Origin: Algibacter amylolyticus
GTDB taxonomy: Bacteria; Bacteroidota; Bacteroidia; Flavobacteriales; Flavobacteriaceae
Assembly: GCF_014202225.1 (NCBI RefSeq)
Contig: NZ_JACHGE010000001.1
Coordinates: 787,320 to 851,319 of the forward strand
Direction of reading: 5' to 3'
DNA length: 64,000 nucleotides
Numbering within the stretch: the first letter of the stretch is position 1; each line of letters starts with the position of its first letter. A program made the translations under genes and the position numbers. The notes under the pieces are model-generated. The model was given only the letters and a program-made list of their open reading frames with translations. It did not search any database and was not told the DNA's origin. Below are positions 17,469 through 25,498 of this stretch, piece after piece.

Positions 17469-18158
17469 ATGAAGTGTGTTATTATTGAAGACGAAATACC
17501 AGCGCAAAACATCTTAAAAAACTTTATAGCTAAAATGCCTAGTTTGGAGTTGTTGGCGACTTTTAAAGCTGCTATTGAGGCAAACACCTATTTAAACACA
17601 CAAAGCGTCGATGTTGTTTTTCTAGATATTAATTTGCCAGATATGTCTGGACTCGATTTTATAAAAACTATTCAAAACCCACCAGCAATAATCATGACAA
17701 CGGCGTATTCAGAATATGCTGTTACTAGTTTTGAGTTAGATACCATTGTAGATTATTTAGTTAAACCCTTTTCGTTTGATAGATTTTTAAAAGCCGTTAA
17801 TAAAGCAAAAGATAAGTTAGAGGTTGCCCAAGTAACCAACAATGTAAATGAAGAGACCATCTTTTTAAATGTCGATAAAACCCTGCATAAAATTGTAATA
17901 AGTAAAATTCTTTATATTGAATCTCAGCGAAATTATATTACTGTAGTTACAGAGACTCAACGGCTGTCTTATATTGATGCCTTAAAAAACTGGAACACAA
18001 AATTGCCTAAAAACGATTTTATTCAAGTGCATAAATCGTTTATTATTAATAGTAAGTTTATCGATAAAATTTCAGGAAACACGCTTTATATAAGCGCGAA
18101 TAAAATACCAATTGGAAGAACATACAAGCAAGATCTGCTACGTGTATTAGGTGTTTAA
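17469..18158 (+). CDS. LytTR-family response regulator
   Basis: A 229-residue regulator: an N-terminal receiver domain with phospho-acceptor Asp53 in VVFLDINLPDMSG, acidic residues EDE at 7-9 and the conserved Lys in YLVKPF, followed by a C-terminal LytTR DNA-binding domain (ILYIESQRNYITVVTE, FIQVHKSFIINSKFI, IPIGRTYKQDL). I chose the ATG at 17469 because the open frame upstream is made of repeat copy 3. It is the cognate partner of the upstream LytS-type kinase; target promoters are unknown. Confidence 0.92.
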   Translation: MKCVIIEDEIPAQNILKNFIAKMPSLELLATFKAAIEANTYLNTQSVDVVFLDINLPDMSGLDFIKTIQNPPAIIMTTAYSEYAVTSFELDTIVDYLVKPFSFDRFLKAVNKAKDKLEVAQVTNNVNEETIFLNVDKTLHKIVISKILYIESQRNYITVVTETQRLSYIDALKNWNTKLPKNDFIQVHKSFIINSKFIDKISGNTLYISANKIPIGRTYKQDLLRVLGV

Positions 18159-18327
18159 GCTCTAGTTTTTTTTTCTTAAACAGCAAAGCTTTAGTGTATT
18201 ACGTGTTAGTAAATCTACCTAAAGGGTACACGTCTTAAACACCTTGAATTTATTAACGTTATTTTAAGTAACTTTTGTAAAAGTATTGGGTCTAATTAGT
18301 ACATTTAATATAAAAAAAGAAGACATA

Positions 18328-18816
18328 ATGAAATATTTATTGATAGTACTATTTTTAGGTTTAGGGTTTGTTGTTAATGCCCAAGATGTTAATTTTAATG
18401 GGGAGCCATATGAAATTAAAAAAGATAAAATTTTTAAAGCTGGGGTCGATGTTACTGAAACCTTATCGGAAGAAGATAAAGCAGGTGTTTTAGCAGCTTT
18501 TGATAGTAAAATGGCTCAAATTAAAAACGCTGAAGAAACTAAAAAACGTGTAGAAAAGGCTGAAAAAGAGCAGGAAAAAGCGGAAAAGGAACAAAAACAA
18601 GCTGAAAAGAAGCAAAAAAAGGCAGAAAAGGAATTAAAGAAAAGCCAAAAAGCACAATCTAATTACGACAAAGCGGCTAAAAAGCATAAGGACGCACTTT
18701 CTAAATACGAAAAGCTAAAAAGTAAAGGGAAATTGTCGCCAGTTGATGAAGAAAAATGGTTAGACAAAATTGAAAAATATAAAGAAGCTTCAGCAAAAGC
18801 AAAGAAAAAACTATAA
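18328..18816 (+). CDS. Exported Lys/Glu-rich coiled-coil protein
   Basis: A 162-residue protein. Residues 1-19 form a signal peptide ending NAQ (MKYLLIVLFLGLGFVVNAQ). From about residue 70 it is a highly charged helix of repeated KAEKEQ/KAEKKQ-like units, then a less regular Lys-rich tail. I do not recognise a family. The start at 18328 was chosen because it gives the signal peptide; the frame stays open upstream. It lies downstream of the LytTR pair but more than 160 bp away. Confidence 0.7.
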   Translation: MKYLLIVLFLGLGFVVNAQDVNFNGEPYEIKKDKIFKAGVDVTETLSEEDKAGVLAAFDSKMAQIKNAEETKKRVEKAEKEQEKAEKEQKQAEKKQKKAEKELKKSQKAQSNYDKAAKKHKDALSKYEKLKSKGKLSPVDEEKWLDKIEKYKEASAKAKKKL

Positions 18817-18894
18817 GGTGCTAATTATAAATAATCTGTTTCTGTTTTAAAATAGAATTAAAAAACGTTATTTTAAGGTTTAGATCTAATATCT

Positions 18895-19674
18895 ATGAAA
18901 AAAGACCTTAAAATAGCGTTAATTCAAACGGATTTAGTTTGGGAAAACCCTGAACAAAACCGTGTAAACTTCACAAAGAAAATTAAAAACATTTCAGAGG
19001 ATGTCGATATTATCGTACTTCCCGAAATGTTCACTTCTGGTTTTACCATGAATGCTTCGGCTGTTGCCGAAACTATGGATGGTAAAACAGTAACTTGGTT
19101 AAAAGAATTAGCCTTACAAGTAGATGCTGCCATTATTGGTAGTATGGTTATTTTAGAAGGGAATGCTTTTTATAATCGCTTGCTTTTTGTAATGCCTTCT
19201 GGCCAGGTATCGCATTATGATAAACGCCACTCGTTTACCTTAGTTGGCGAAGAAAAAGTATATACTTCGGGCATCAAAAAAGTGATTGTAGATTATAAAG
19301 GTTGGAAAATTTGCCCTTTAATTTGTTACGATTTGCGTTTTCCTGTTTGGGCGCGAAATACCGAAGATTATGATGTATTACTTTACGTTGCCAACTGGCC
19401 AAAACCTAGAGTTTCAGCATGGGATACTTTATTAAAGGCGCGCGCTATAGAAAATATGAGTTATTGTGTTGGTGTGAACAGAGTTGGAGTTGATGGTGTG
19501 AACGCTGTGTATTCTGGTCACTCGGCTGTATATGACGTGCTAGGACAGCAATTAGTAACCTGTGCTCCAAATGAAGACACTATAAAAATCGCTACACTCG
19601 AAAAAAGACATGTGGAAGCCTACAGAAACAAGTTTAAATTTTTAAACGATAAAGATCAATTTGAATTTACTTAA
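18895..19674 (+). CDS. Omega-amidase / carbon-nitrogen hydrolase (YafV/Nit2-like)
   Basis: A 259-residue nitrilase-superfamily enzyme. The catalytic triad is visible: Glu44 in VLPEMFTSGF, Lys110 in HYDKRHSF and Cys144 in LICYDLRFP. The MFTSGF and DLRFPVWARN segments resemble the omega-amidase branch, which hydrolyses alpha-ketoglutaramate and related omega-amides produced by methionine salvage or transamination. The length matches that branch. The 3' end overlaps the convergent lipoprotein gene by 8 bp. Confidence 0.88.
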   Translation: MKKDLKIALIQTDLVWENPEQNRVNFTKKIKNISEDVDIIVLPEMFTSGFTMNASAVAETMDGKTVTWLKELALQVDAAIIGSMVILEGNAFYNRLLFVMPSGQVSHYDKRHSFTLVGEEKVYTSGIKKVIVDYKGWKICPLICYDLRFPVWARNTEDYDVLLYVANWPKPRVSAWDTLLKARAIENMSYCVGVNRVGVDGVNAVYSGHSAVYDVLGQQLVTCAPNEDTIKIATLEKRHVEAYRNKFKFLNDKDQFEFT

Positions 19675-21271
19675 ACGTAAGTGTTTCTTGTATACCCCAA
19701 TCCGATCTAATCTCAATTTCTTGAAAATGACTTATTTTTTCTGGTTGAATCTGTTTTAGGTAGTTTCCAGTATCGTACATGCTATTGCCATTAACATCAT
19801 GCACAACGCGTATAGAATACATGCCTGCCGTTAAATTTAAGAAATCTATGGGGCCTGCTTCTGTGGCGTAACGTTCTTCTTTAACTTCTCCTTTTTTATT
19901 TGTTAATTGAATAATAAGTGGGTAAGTAGCATTTACAATGGTAAATCTCACATAACCAAAGTCGGAAGCTTTTTTAGTTCTTAAACTTAAATTTAAAGTG
20001 TCCTTGTTTTTGTCGCCATAAAAATCTTCAAAGGCCTCAGGAAGAATTTTAATTTTATAATTGTTGTCTTCAGTTTTATCAAACTTAAATAAATAGGCGT
20101 TGTTTAGCGTATCAAAATCTGTTTTAAAGCTTACAGCTGTAGAGTCTTTATCTATCATGCTAATCTTCGAAACATCTATTTTTGTAAGTGGCGTGGTACC
20201 TGCTATTTTAAAATCTTCGTCGTACCCAATATTACCAGAAGGCGAGGCTCCAATAACTAAAGTGTCTTTGTCTTTTTTACTCAGTCTAACAGTAAACTCT
20301 TTTTCGTAATCGGTATTGGTCACTTTAAAAAGTAAAGAATCGGTTTCAAATTTAGGTTTGTACCAATAGTTTAACGAATCTGTAACGGGATCTTTTGTGA
20401 TGCGGTATTTAAAATCCGAAGGCGCATCAGAAAGTAGGTCTATTTGCATACCATTATAATCACCTTCAAAACCAAAAGCAATTTTTTCGCCAGCAATTAA
20501 ACGCGGTCTCGTCGCCTTAAAATCTAACGTTTCGTTAAAAAGGCGTAAGGTGTATAATGAATCGGTTGGCACCTCAATATAATTTTTGTGAAACGCTATT
20601 TGATCTGTTTTTTGTTGAAACTTGTTGTCGCCATTACCATCTTTTAAGGCCATTAATAAATACTTGCCAGGTTTTAAGTTATCTATAGAAAAGGTGGTAA
20701 TACTATCTAAAGTATTTGTAATATATTTTGGAGCAGCTTTATAAACCACAGAGTCTCTAAAGGTAGAATCTACTTCGTATAATGCAACATTTACAAAGGT
20801 TTCTGGCTTCTTTTTTAAAGCATCAACAATGTTTCCTTTTACAGATAGCGAATCAATATAATCGCCAGTAGATAGGACATAACGGTAATATGGATACGGG
20901 TTGCCTTCGTTGTTATCGGTTATACTATTTCCAAAATTAAAAGCGTAAGTGGTATTAGGTTGTAAGGTGTCGTAAATTTTAATGGTAATATATTTACTTC
21001 CGCCACTTAAAGGTGAAACGTCTGGTGGAGTATTCATTGGTGGCGAAATAATAAGCTGTTTTTTAATGTCTTTTATTTTAATGTACTCATCAAAGTATAC
21101 CTTAATTTCATCGCCCTTAAAGTTGGTTGAATAATTTTCTGGTTCAGATTTTACAATTCTAGGAGGTGTATCATCTTTTGGTCCACCTTGTGGTGTTCCA
21201 CGATTAGCACAACTAATAATAACTAAGCCAATAATTAAGGCGAAAATAAAATTTGAAAGGGTCTTATTCAT
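19667..21271 (-). CDS. Lipoprotein with N-terminal Ig-like (SbsA/Big_5) domain
   Basis: A 534-residue lipoprotein starting at the ATG at 21271 (two TTG codons precede it in frame). The signal ends in a lipobox-like VIISC. Then comes a Pro/Gly segment (GGPKDDTPPRIV), a Big_5-type Ig domain at about 35-130 (KGDEIKVYFDEYIKIKD, YAFNFGNSITDNNEG) and several beta-rich segments, including YLLMALKDGNGDNKF and YSIRVVHDVNGNSMYDTG near the C-terminus. Bacteroidota genomes carry this architecture next to comF, as here. It is probably an envelope protein; function unknown. Confidence 0.8.
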   Translation of the reverse strand: MNKTLSNFIFALIIGLVIISCANRGTPQGGPKDDTPPRIVKSEPENYSTNFKGDEIKVYFDEYIKIKDIKKQLIISPPMNTPPDVSPLSGGSKYITIKIYDTLQPNTTYAFNFGNSITDNNEGNPYPYYRYVLSTGDYIDSLSVKGNIVDALKKKPETFVNVALYEVDSTFRDSVVYKAAPKYITNTLDSITTFSIDNLKPGKYLLMALKDGNGDNKFQQKTDQIAFHKNYIEVPTDSLYTLRLFNETLDFKATRPRLIAGEKIAFGFEGDYNGMQIDLLSDAPSDFKYRITKDPVTDSLNYWYKPKFETDSLLFKVTNTDYEKEFTVRLSKKDKDTLVIGASPSGNIGYDEDFKIAGTTPLTKIDVSKISMIDKDSTAVSFKTDFDTLNNAYLFKFDKTEDNNYKIKILPEAFEDFYGDKNKDTLNLSLRTKKASDFGYVRFTIVNATYPLIIQLTNKKGEVKEERYATEAGPIDFLNLTAGMYSIRVVHDVNGNSMYDTGNYLKQIQPEKISHFQEIEIRSDWGIQETLTFK

Positions 21272-21333
21272 CAACAACTTAAATTTTTAGCAAAAGTACA
21301 TGAATTCGGTTAAAAAATATAACGATAATATAT

Positions 21334-22011
21334 TTATGCTATTGCCATAACAGCAATACTTATTTTTATGTTTTTAGCTTCGTTTAAAACCAAAATGCAA
21401 GCTTCTAGTGTGGCACCTGTGGTTATAAGGTCGTCCACAATTAAAATATGTTTGTTTTCAATTTTTTGTGGATTTTTAAGTGTAAATAGCTGATTATCGT
21501 TGGTCCAACGCGCAAAACGTTTTTTAGTAACCTGCGATTTGGTGTTGGTTACCTTTAGCAGAACATCATCCACATATTGAGCATTAAGCGCTTCCGCTAT
21601 TTGTTGTCCAAATTTAGCAACTTGATTAAAACCTCTTGTTTTTAATTTGTTTTTATGTAACGGTACCGGAATAACGATATCAATATCTTGGTAAGCTTCT
21701 AGTGTTTTTAATTCGCCACCCAACCAATTTCCTAAAACAAACCCAATATGCTCATGCTTTCGGTATTTTAGGTTGTGGATAAGGCGTTGCACATGGCCTT
21801 TCTTTTCAAACCGGAATAAAGCAGTGCCATTTTCCACTTGGGCACGACCGTAAAGCACCTTTTTTACGCTATCGTTATTATCAAAATGAAAATTGGTAAT
21901 GGGTAGGTCGTGTCGGCAGTCTAAACAGATGGTTTTCTCGTTATCACTTAGTAAATTATGGCATGCGTAGCATACTTTAGGGAAAAGTAAATTTACTATA
22001 GATTTAAGCAT
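21334..22011 (-). CDS. ComF family phosphoribosyltransferase-like protein
   Basis: A 225-residue ComF homologue. An N-terminal four-cysteine zinc-binding module (CYAC at 14-17 and CLDC at 29-32) precedes a phosphoribosyltransferase fold ending in the PRPP-binding loop VDDLITTGATLE. ComF proteins are linked to DNA uptake in naturally competent bacteria, and the fold suggests nucleotide binding; no other competence gene is seen here. It is divergent from glyS across an 80-bp gap. Confidence 0.88.
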   Translation of the reverse strand: MLKSIVNLLFPKVCYACHNLLSDNEKTICLDCRHDLPITNFHFDNNDSVKKVLYGRAQVENGTALFRFEKKGHVQRLIHNLKYRKHEHIGFVLGNWLGGELKTLEAYQDIDIVIPVPLHKNKLKTRGFNQVAKFGQQIAEALNAQYVDDVLLKVTNTKSQVTKKRFARWTNDNQLFTLKNPQKIENKHILIVDDLITTGATLEACILVLNEAKNIKISIAVMAIA

Positions 22012-22060
22012 GATAAAAAATGTAGTCTTGTAAACTTAATTATTTTTAACAAAATGACGT

Positions 22061-22086
22061 TTGTTTTAAGCGGTTTTTTATTTTTG
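22061..22086 (+). promoter_or_regulatory. Candidate promoter for glyS
   Basis: TTG at 22061-22063 and TATTTTTG at 22079-22086 match the Bacteroidota -33/-7 elements with a 15-bp spacer, shorter than the usual 19-20. The -7 element is 5 bp before the glyS start, which would imply an almost leaderless mRNA. Confidence 0.35.
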
Positions 22087-22091
22087 CACCT

Positions 22092-23633
22092 ATGGCAAAT
22101 CAAGATGATCAATTTAAGAAGGTAATTTCGCATGCAAAGGAATACGGATATGTGTTTCAAAGTAGCGAGATTTACGACGGTTTAAGTGCAGTATACGATT
22201 ACGCACAAAACGGCGCAGAACTAAAGAAAAATATACGCGACTACTGGTGGAAAGCCATGGTGCAAATGAATGAAAATATTGTAGGTATTGATGCTGCAAT
22301 TTTCATGCATCCAACCACATGGAAAGCTTCTGGTCACGTCGATGCGTTTAACGACCCTTTAATAGATAATAAAGATTCTAAAAAACGTTACAGAGCAGAT
22401 GTTTTAATAGAAGATTATTGTGCTAAAATTGAAGCAAAAATTGAAAAGGAAGTTAAAAAAGCCGAAAAACGTTTTGGTGATGCCTTTAATAAAGAAGAAT
22501 TTGTTTCAACTAACGGACGTGTAGTTGGTTACCAAGAAAAGATAAATTCAATTCTTTCTAGAATGGCAAAATCTCTAGAAAACGAAGATTTAGCCGATGT
22601 TAAAGCACTTATTGAAGAGTTAGAAATTGCCGATCCATTAACAGGAAGTAAAAACTGGACAGACGTTAAGCAGTTTAACTTAATGTTTGGAACAAAGTTA
22701 GGAGCTTCGGCAGAATCTGCAATGGATTTATACTTGCGTCCAGAAACGGCACAAGGTATTTTTGTTAACTTTTTAAATGTACAGAAGACAAGCCGACTAA
22801 AAATTCCGTTTGGAATTGCGCAAACAGGTAAAGCCTTTAGAAATGAAATTGTTGCAAGACAATTTATTTTTAGAATGCGTGAGTTTGAGCAGATGGAAAT
22901 GCAGTTTTTTATAAAACCAGGTACTCAAAAAGAATGGTACGATTACTGGAAAGAGCACAGAATGAAATGGCATTTATCTCTAGGAATGGGGGCCGATAAT
23001 TATCGTTTTCACGACCATGAGAAATTAGCGCATTATGCTGATGCCGCTGCCGATATAGAATTTAAATTCCCGTTTGGTTTTAAAGAATTAGAAGGGATTC
23101 ATTCTAGAACCGATTTCGATTTAAAAGCACACGAAGAGCATTCTGGAAAGAAATTACAATATTTCGATCATGAAGATAATGCAAGCTATACACCATACGT
23201 TTTAGAAACATCCATTGGTTTAGACCGTATGTTTTTAGCTGTTTTTTCAAACTCTTTACAAGAAGAAGAACTAGAAAACGGAACAACTAGAACCGTTTTA
23301 AAATTACCAAGTGTTTTAGCGCCAGTAAAAGCAGCTATTTTACCATTGGTTAAAAAAGATGGTTTGCCAGAAATAGCAAAACAAATTGTTGAAGAGCTAA
23401 AGTGGGATTTTAATGTTATTTATGATGAAAAGGATGCCGTAGGACGTCGTTACAGAAGACAAGATGCCAACGGAACACCGTTTTGTATTACTGTAGATCA
23501 TGACTCGAAAGAAGATGGCACAGTAACGATTCGTCATAGAGATTCTATGGAGCAAGAGCGTGTTAAAATTGAAGATTTACGTACTATTATTAAGCAAGAA
23601 GTAGATGTGCGTACTTGGTTAATGAAAATGTAA
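22092..23633 (+). CDS. glyS: Glycine-tRNA ligase (single-chain class II)
   Basis: A 513-residue glycyl-tRNA synthetase of the alpha2 type. The class II core is visible: motif 2 region FRNEIVARQFIFRMREFEQMEM, the YLRPETAQGIF stretch that contacts glycine and ATP, and TSIGLDRMFLAVF near motif 3. A C-terminal anticodon-binding domain (KAAILPLVKKDGLPEIA to RHRDSMEQERVKI) follows. The normal length and family start (DDQFKKVISHAKEYGYVF) support the call. A short palindromic repeat and a strong terminator follow. Confidence 0.96.
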   Translation: MANQDDQFKKVISHAKEYGYVFQSSEIYDGLSAVYDYAQNGAELKKNIRDYWWKAMVQMNENIVGIDAAIFMHPTTWKASGHVDAFNDPLIDNKDSKKRYRADVLIEDYCAKIEAKIEKEVKKAEKRFGDAFNKEEFVSTNGRVVGYQEKINSILSRMAKSLENEDLADVKALIEELEIADPLTGSKNWTDVKQFNLMFGTKLGASAESAMDLYLRPETAQGIFVNFLNVQKTSRLKIPFGIAQTGKAFRNEIVARQFIFRMREFEQMEMQFFIKPGTQKEWYDYWKEHRMKWHLSLGMGADNYRFHDHEKLAHYADAAADIEFKFPFGFKELEGIHSRTDFDLKAHEEHSGKKLQYFDHEDNASYTPYVLETSIGLDRMFLAVFSNSLQEEELENGTTRTVLKLPSVLAPVKAAILPLVKKDGLPEIAKQIVEELKWDFNVIYDEKDAVGRRYRRQDANGTPFCITVDHDSKEDGTVTIRHRDSMEQERVKIEDLRTIIKQEVDVRTWLMKM

Positions 23634-23634
23634 A

Positions 23635-23659
23635 ATTCCTGTGTAAACAGGAATCTCAT
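23635..23659. repeat. Short palindromic repeat after glyS
   Basis: ATTCCTGT-GTAA-ACAGGAAT followed by CTCAT begins one base after the stop codon. The same arrangement, base for base apart from compensating changes, follows the ferredoxin gene at 53821. Confidence 0.75.
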
Positions 23660-23664
23660 AAAAT

Positions 23665-23692
23665 AAAAACCCAAGCATTGCTTGGGTTTTTT
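23665..23692 (+). terminator. Terminator after glyS
   Basis: AAAACCCAAGC-ATT-GCTTGGGTTTTTT is a canonical strong intrinsic terminator. Confidence 0.85.
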
Positions 23693-23788
23693 GCGTTATA
23701 AATTAATTATATTTACAGGGCAACAACTATGTATTTGCTATATCCTGATATGTTGATGGGTAGTATTAATTAAAAAACGTAACTAGAT

Positions 23789-24238
23789 TTGAAAATTGTA
23801 GAGAACCACAAAAATGGCTATGTGATTTCAACCGATAGAAAAAAGTTGAACGTGGCATTAATTCATGATTTTTTAACTAATGAGTCGGGTTGGAGTAATG
23901 GGATACCCTATGAAAAGGTTGAAAAATCAATTAATAATTCTTTAAATTTTGGTATCTATTTTGACGACAATTTAATTGGATTTGCACGAGTAATTTCCGA
24001 TTTTTCTACGATCGCCTATTTAGGGGATATTTTTATTTTGAAAGCACATCGCGGACTCGGGTTGAGTAAATGGCTTATGGAAGTTATTATGGAACACAAA
24101 GAATTACAAGGTTTAAGACGTTGGATTCTATTAACAAGCACAGCGGAATGGCTTTATGAAAAGTACGGCTTTACAAAATTGCCTCAACCTGAAATTTATA
24201 TGGAGAAACACAATCCGAAGGTTTACCAAAATGAATAA
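23789..24238 (+). CDS. GNAT family N-acetyltransferase
   Basis: A 149-residue GNAT protein. The acetyl-CoA loop is in KAHRGLGLSKWLMEVIMEH and the downstream LLTSTAEWLYEKYGFTKL matches the small-GNAT C-terminal motif. No ATG gives the full domain; translation most likely begins at TTG 23789 (MKIVENHKNGYVIS). It is preceded by the glyS terminator, so it has its own promoter. The substrate is unknown. Confidence 0.82.
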   Translation: MKIVENHKNGYVISTDRKKLNVALIHDFLTNESGWSNGIPYEKVEKSINNSLNFGIYFDDNLIGFARVISDFSTIAYLGDIFILKAHRGLGLSKWLMEVIMEHKELQGLRRWILLTSTAEWLYEKYGFTKLPQPEIYMEKHNPKVYQNE

Positions 24239-24298
24239 AACATCGCATAGTCGCGTACTTGAAGTAAAACGGCCCTTTTTTTTACAAAAGCCTGTTGG

Positions 24299-24769
24299 TT
24301 ATATATGCACTTGCCTATTTATTTGTTGGTCCAAAGATATTAAGGATTCGGTGCGCTGTACGCCGGTTATGGTTTGAATTTTTTCATGTAATAAACGCAT
24401 TAAGTGGGCATTGTCTTTACTTAAAAGTTTAATAAATAAACTGTAATTACCAGTGGTGTAGTGGCACTCTAAAACTTCGGGTATGCGTTTTAAGGCTCTA
24501 ACCACATCGTCTGTGTTGGCGGCTTTATCCAGATAAATACCAACAAAGGCTAAGGTTGTAAACCCTAAAACTTCTGGGTTTATTATAAATTTTGAACCAG
24601 AAATTAGTTTAGATTTTTCCAGTTTACGTAAACGTTGATGGATGGCTGCTCCAGATATACCAACGTTTCTAGCAATTTCTAAAATAGGTGTTCTGGCATC
24701 TGTGGTTAAGGCTCGAAGTATTTTTTTGTCGATGCCATCTATAGTAATTACTTTGTTTTTTTGTTTCAT
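24299..24769 (-). CDS. Lrp/AsnC family transcriptional regulator
   Basis: A 156-residue regulator starting at 24769 (KQKNKVITIDGIDKKIL); an in-frame ATG at 24778 is also possible. An N-terminal helix-turn-helix (RTPILEIARNVGISGAAIHQRLRKLEKSKLI) is followed by a RAM/AsnC effector-binding domain with YTTGNYSLFIKLLSKD. Such proteins sense amino acids and control amino-acid metabolism. The nearby saccharopine dehydrogenase-like gene on the same strand is a possible target. Confidence 0.92.
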   Translation of the reverse strand: MKQKNKVITIDGIDKKILRALTTDARTPILEIARNVGISGAAIHQRLRKLEKSKLISGSKFIINPEVLGFTTLAFVGIYLDKAANTDDVVRALKRIPEVLECHYTTGNYSLFIKLLSKDNAHLMRLLHEKIQTITGVQRTESLISLDQQINRQVHI

Positions 24770-24809
24770 AAAAAGCACTTGTTTTTTAATTCCCGTTAAG
24801 GAGGGAATT

Positions 24810-25280
24810 TTATTTGTTTGCTGTAGTTAAGTCGTCTTTAGTATTTAAAATGCCGTCTTTTCCTTTCGAAATTAAAGCAAACGTGTTTGTGTCTGCTAAT
24901 ACGATATAATGGAATTCATTGCCCCATGCGTCTAGAGTGATGTTCTTTCGTAATGGATTGTTTCGAATAATATCTTCTAGTTTTTTAGGATAATAGCCAT
25001 CCACTTCTTTATTTTCAATAATTAGGGCTTCAACTTTAATTAGTTTTTTAATGGTGTTTTTCGCATTAGAAAAATAGTGTTGGTAAAGTGAAAATGAAAT
25101 TCCTAATAGGATTGTTATTACAATGGAATAAAATACAGCTTTAGCGTATGGATGAATCATTAATTTTTTAGGAAGATTGTGCTCCTTCTCGAATTGCCTT
25201 CTTTTCTTTTTGTCTCTCCAGAATTGGATATCAACAAAAATCTCTAAGAAAAATCCAATAAATTCTAGTATTTGTACCAT
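24810..25280 (-). CDS. Membrane protein with GspG-type C-terminal domain
   Basis: A 156-residue protein with a basic cytoplasmic start, one membrane helix at about residues 48-66 and an external part that ends in the signature of the T2SS major pseudopilin C-terminus: LDAWGNEFHY at 116-125 and SKGKDGILNTKDD at 138-150. There is no type IV prepilin leader at the N-terminus, and no secretion genes are nearby, so it is unlikely to be a pseudopilin subunit. The family occurs singly in many Bacteroidota; function unknown. Confidence 0.75.
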   Translation of the reverse strand: MVQILEFIGFFLEIFVDIQFWRDKKKRRQFEKEHNLPKKLMIHPYAKAVFYSIVITILLGISFSLYQHYFSNAKNTIKKLIKVEALIIENKEVDGYYPKKLEDIIRNNPLRKNITLDAWGNEFHYIVLADTNTFALISKGKDGILNTKDDLTTANK

Positions 25281-25337
25281 TAAAATTTCACTCTAAAATA
25301 TAAAAGTAAGTATTTGATATTAAATTGAAACTATAAG

Positions 25338-25494
25338 TTGCGTTATGGATTGCAGTGGAAAGCCCAAAGCCCGACGCAGGAGGTGAGAGGACTTGCAGCC
25401 TTTCGACTTTGCTCAAGACAGGCTTCAAGCCCGACCCTTTGCCCTGAGCATAGATGAAGGATGGGTAATCTGCCTGCCGGTAGGCAGGTGCCCA
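25338..25494 (+). repeat. Modular intergenic repeat, copy B, with nested insertions
   Basis: The left end GCGTTATGGATTGCAG and a core split into CCCGACCCTT, TGGGTAAT and TGCCC match the other copies. Three extra pieces interrupt it, at about 25399-25424 (TTTCGACTTTGCTCAAGACA), 25440-25461 (CCCTGAGCATAGATGAAGGA) and 25470-25488 (CTGCCTGCCGGTAGGCAG, a perfect palindrome). Confidence 0.75.
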
Positions 25495-25498
25495 AACA

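Noticed and set aside
25470-25488. The GC-rich palindrome as part of a tRNA
   Set aside because: No acceptor, D or T stems surround it; it is a small palindromic repeat inside copy B.
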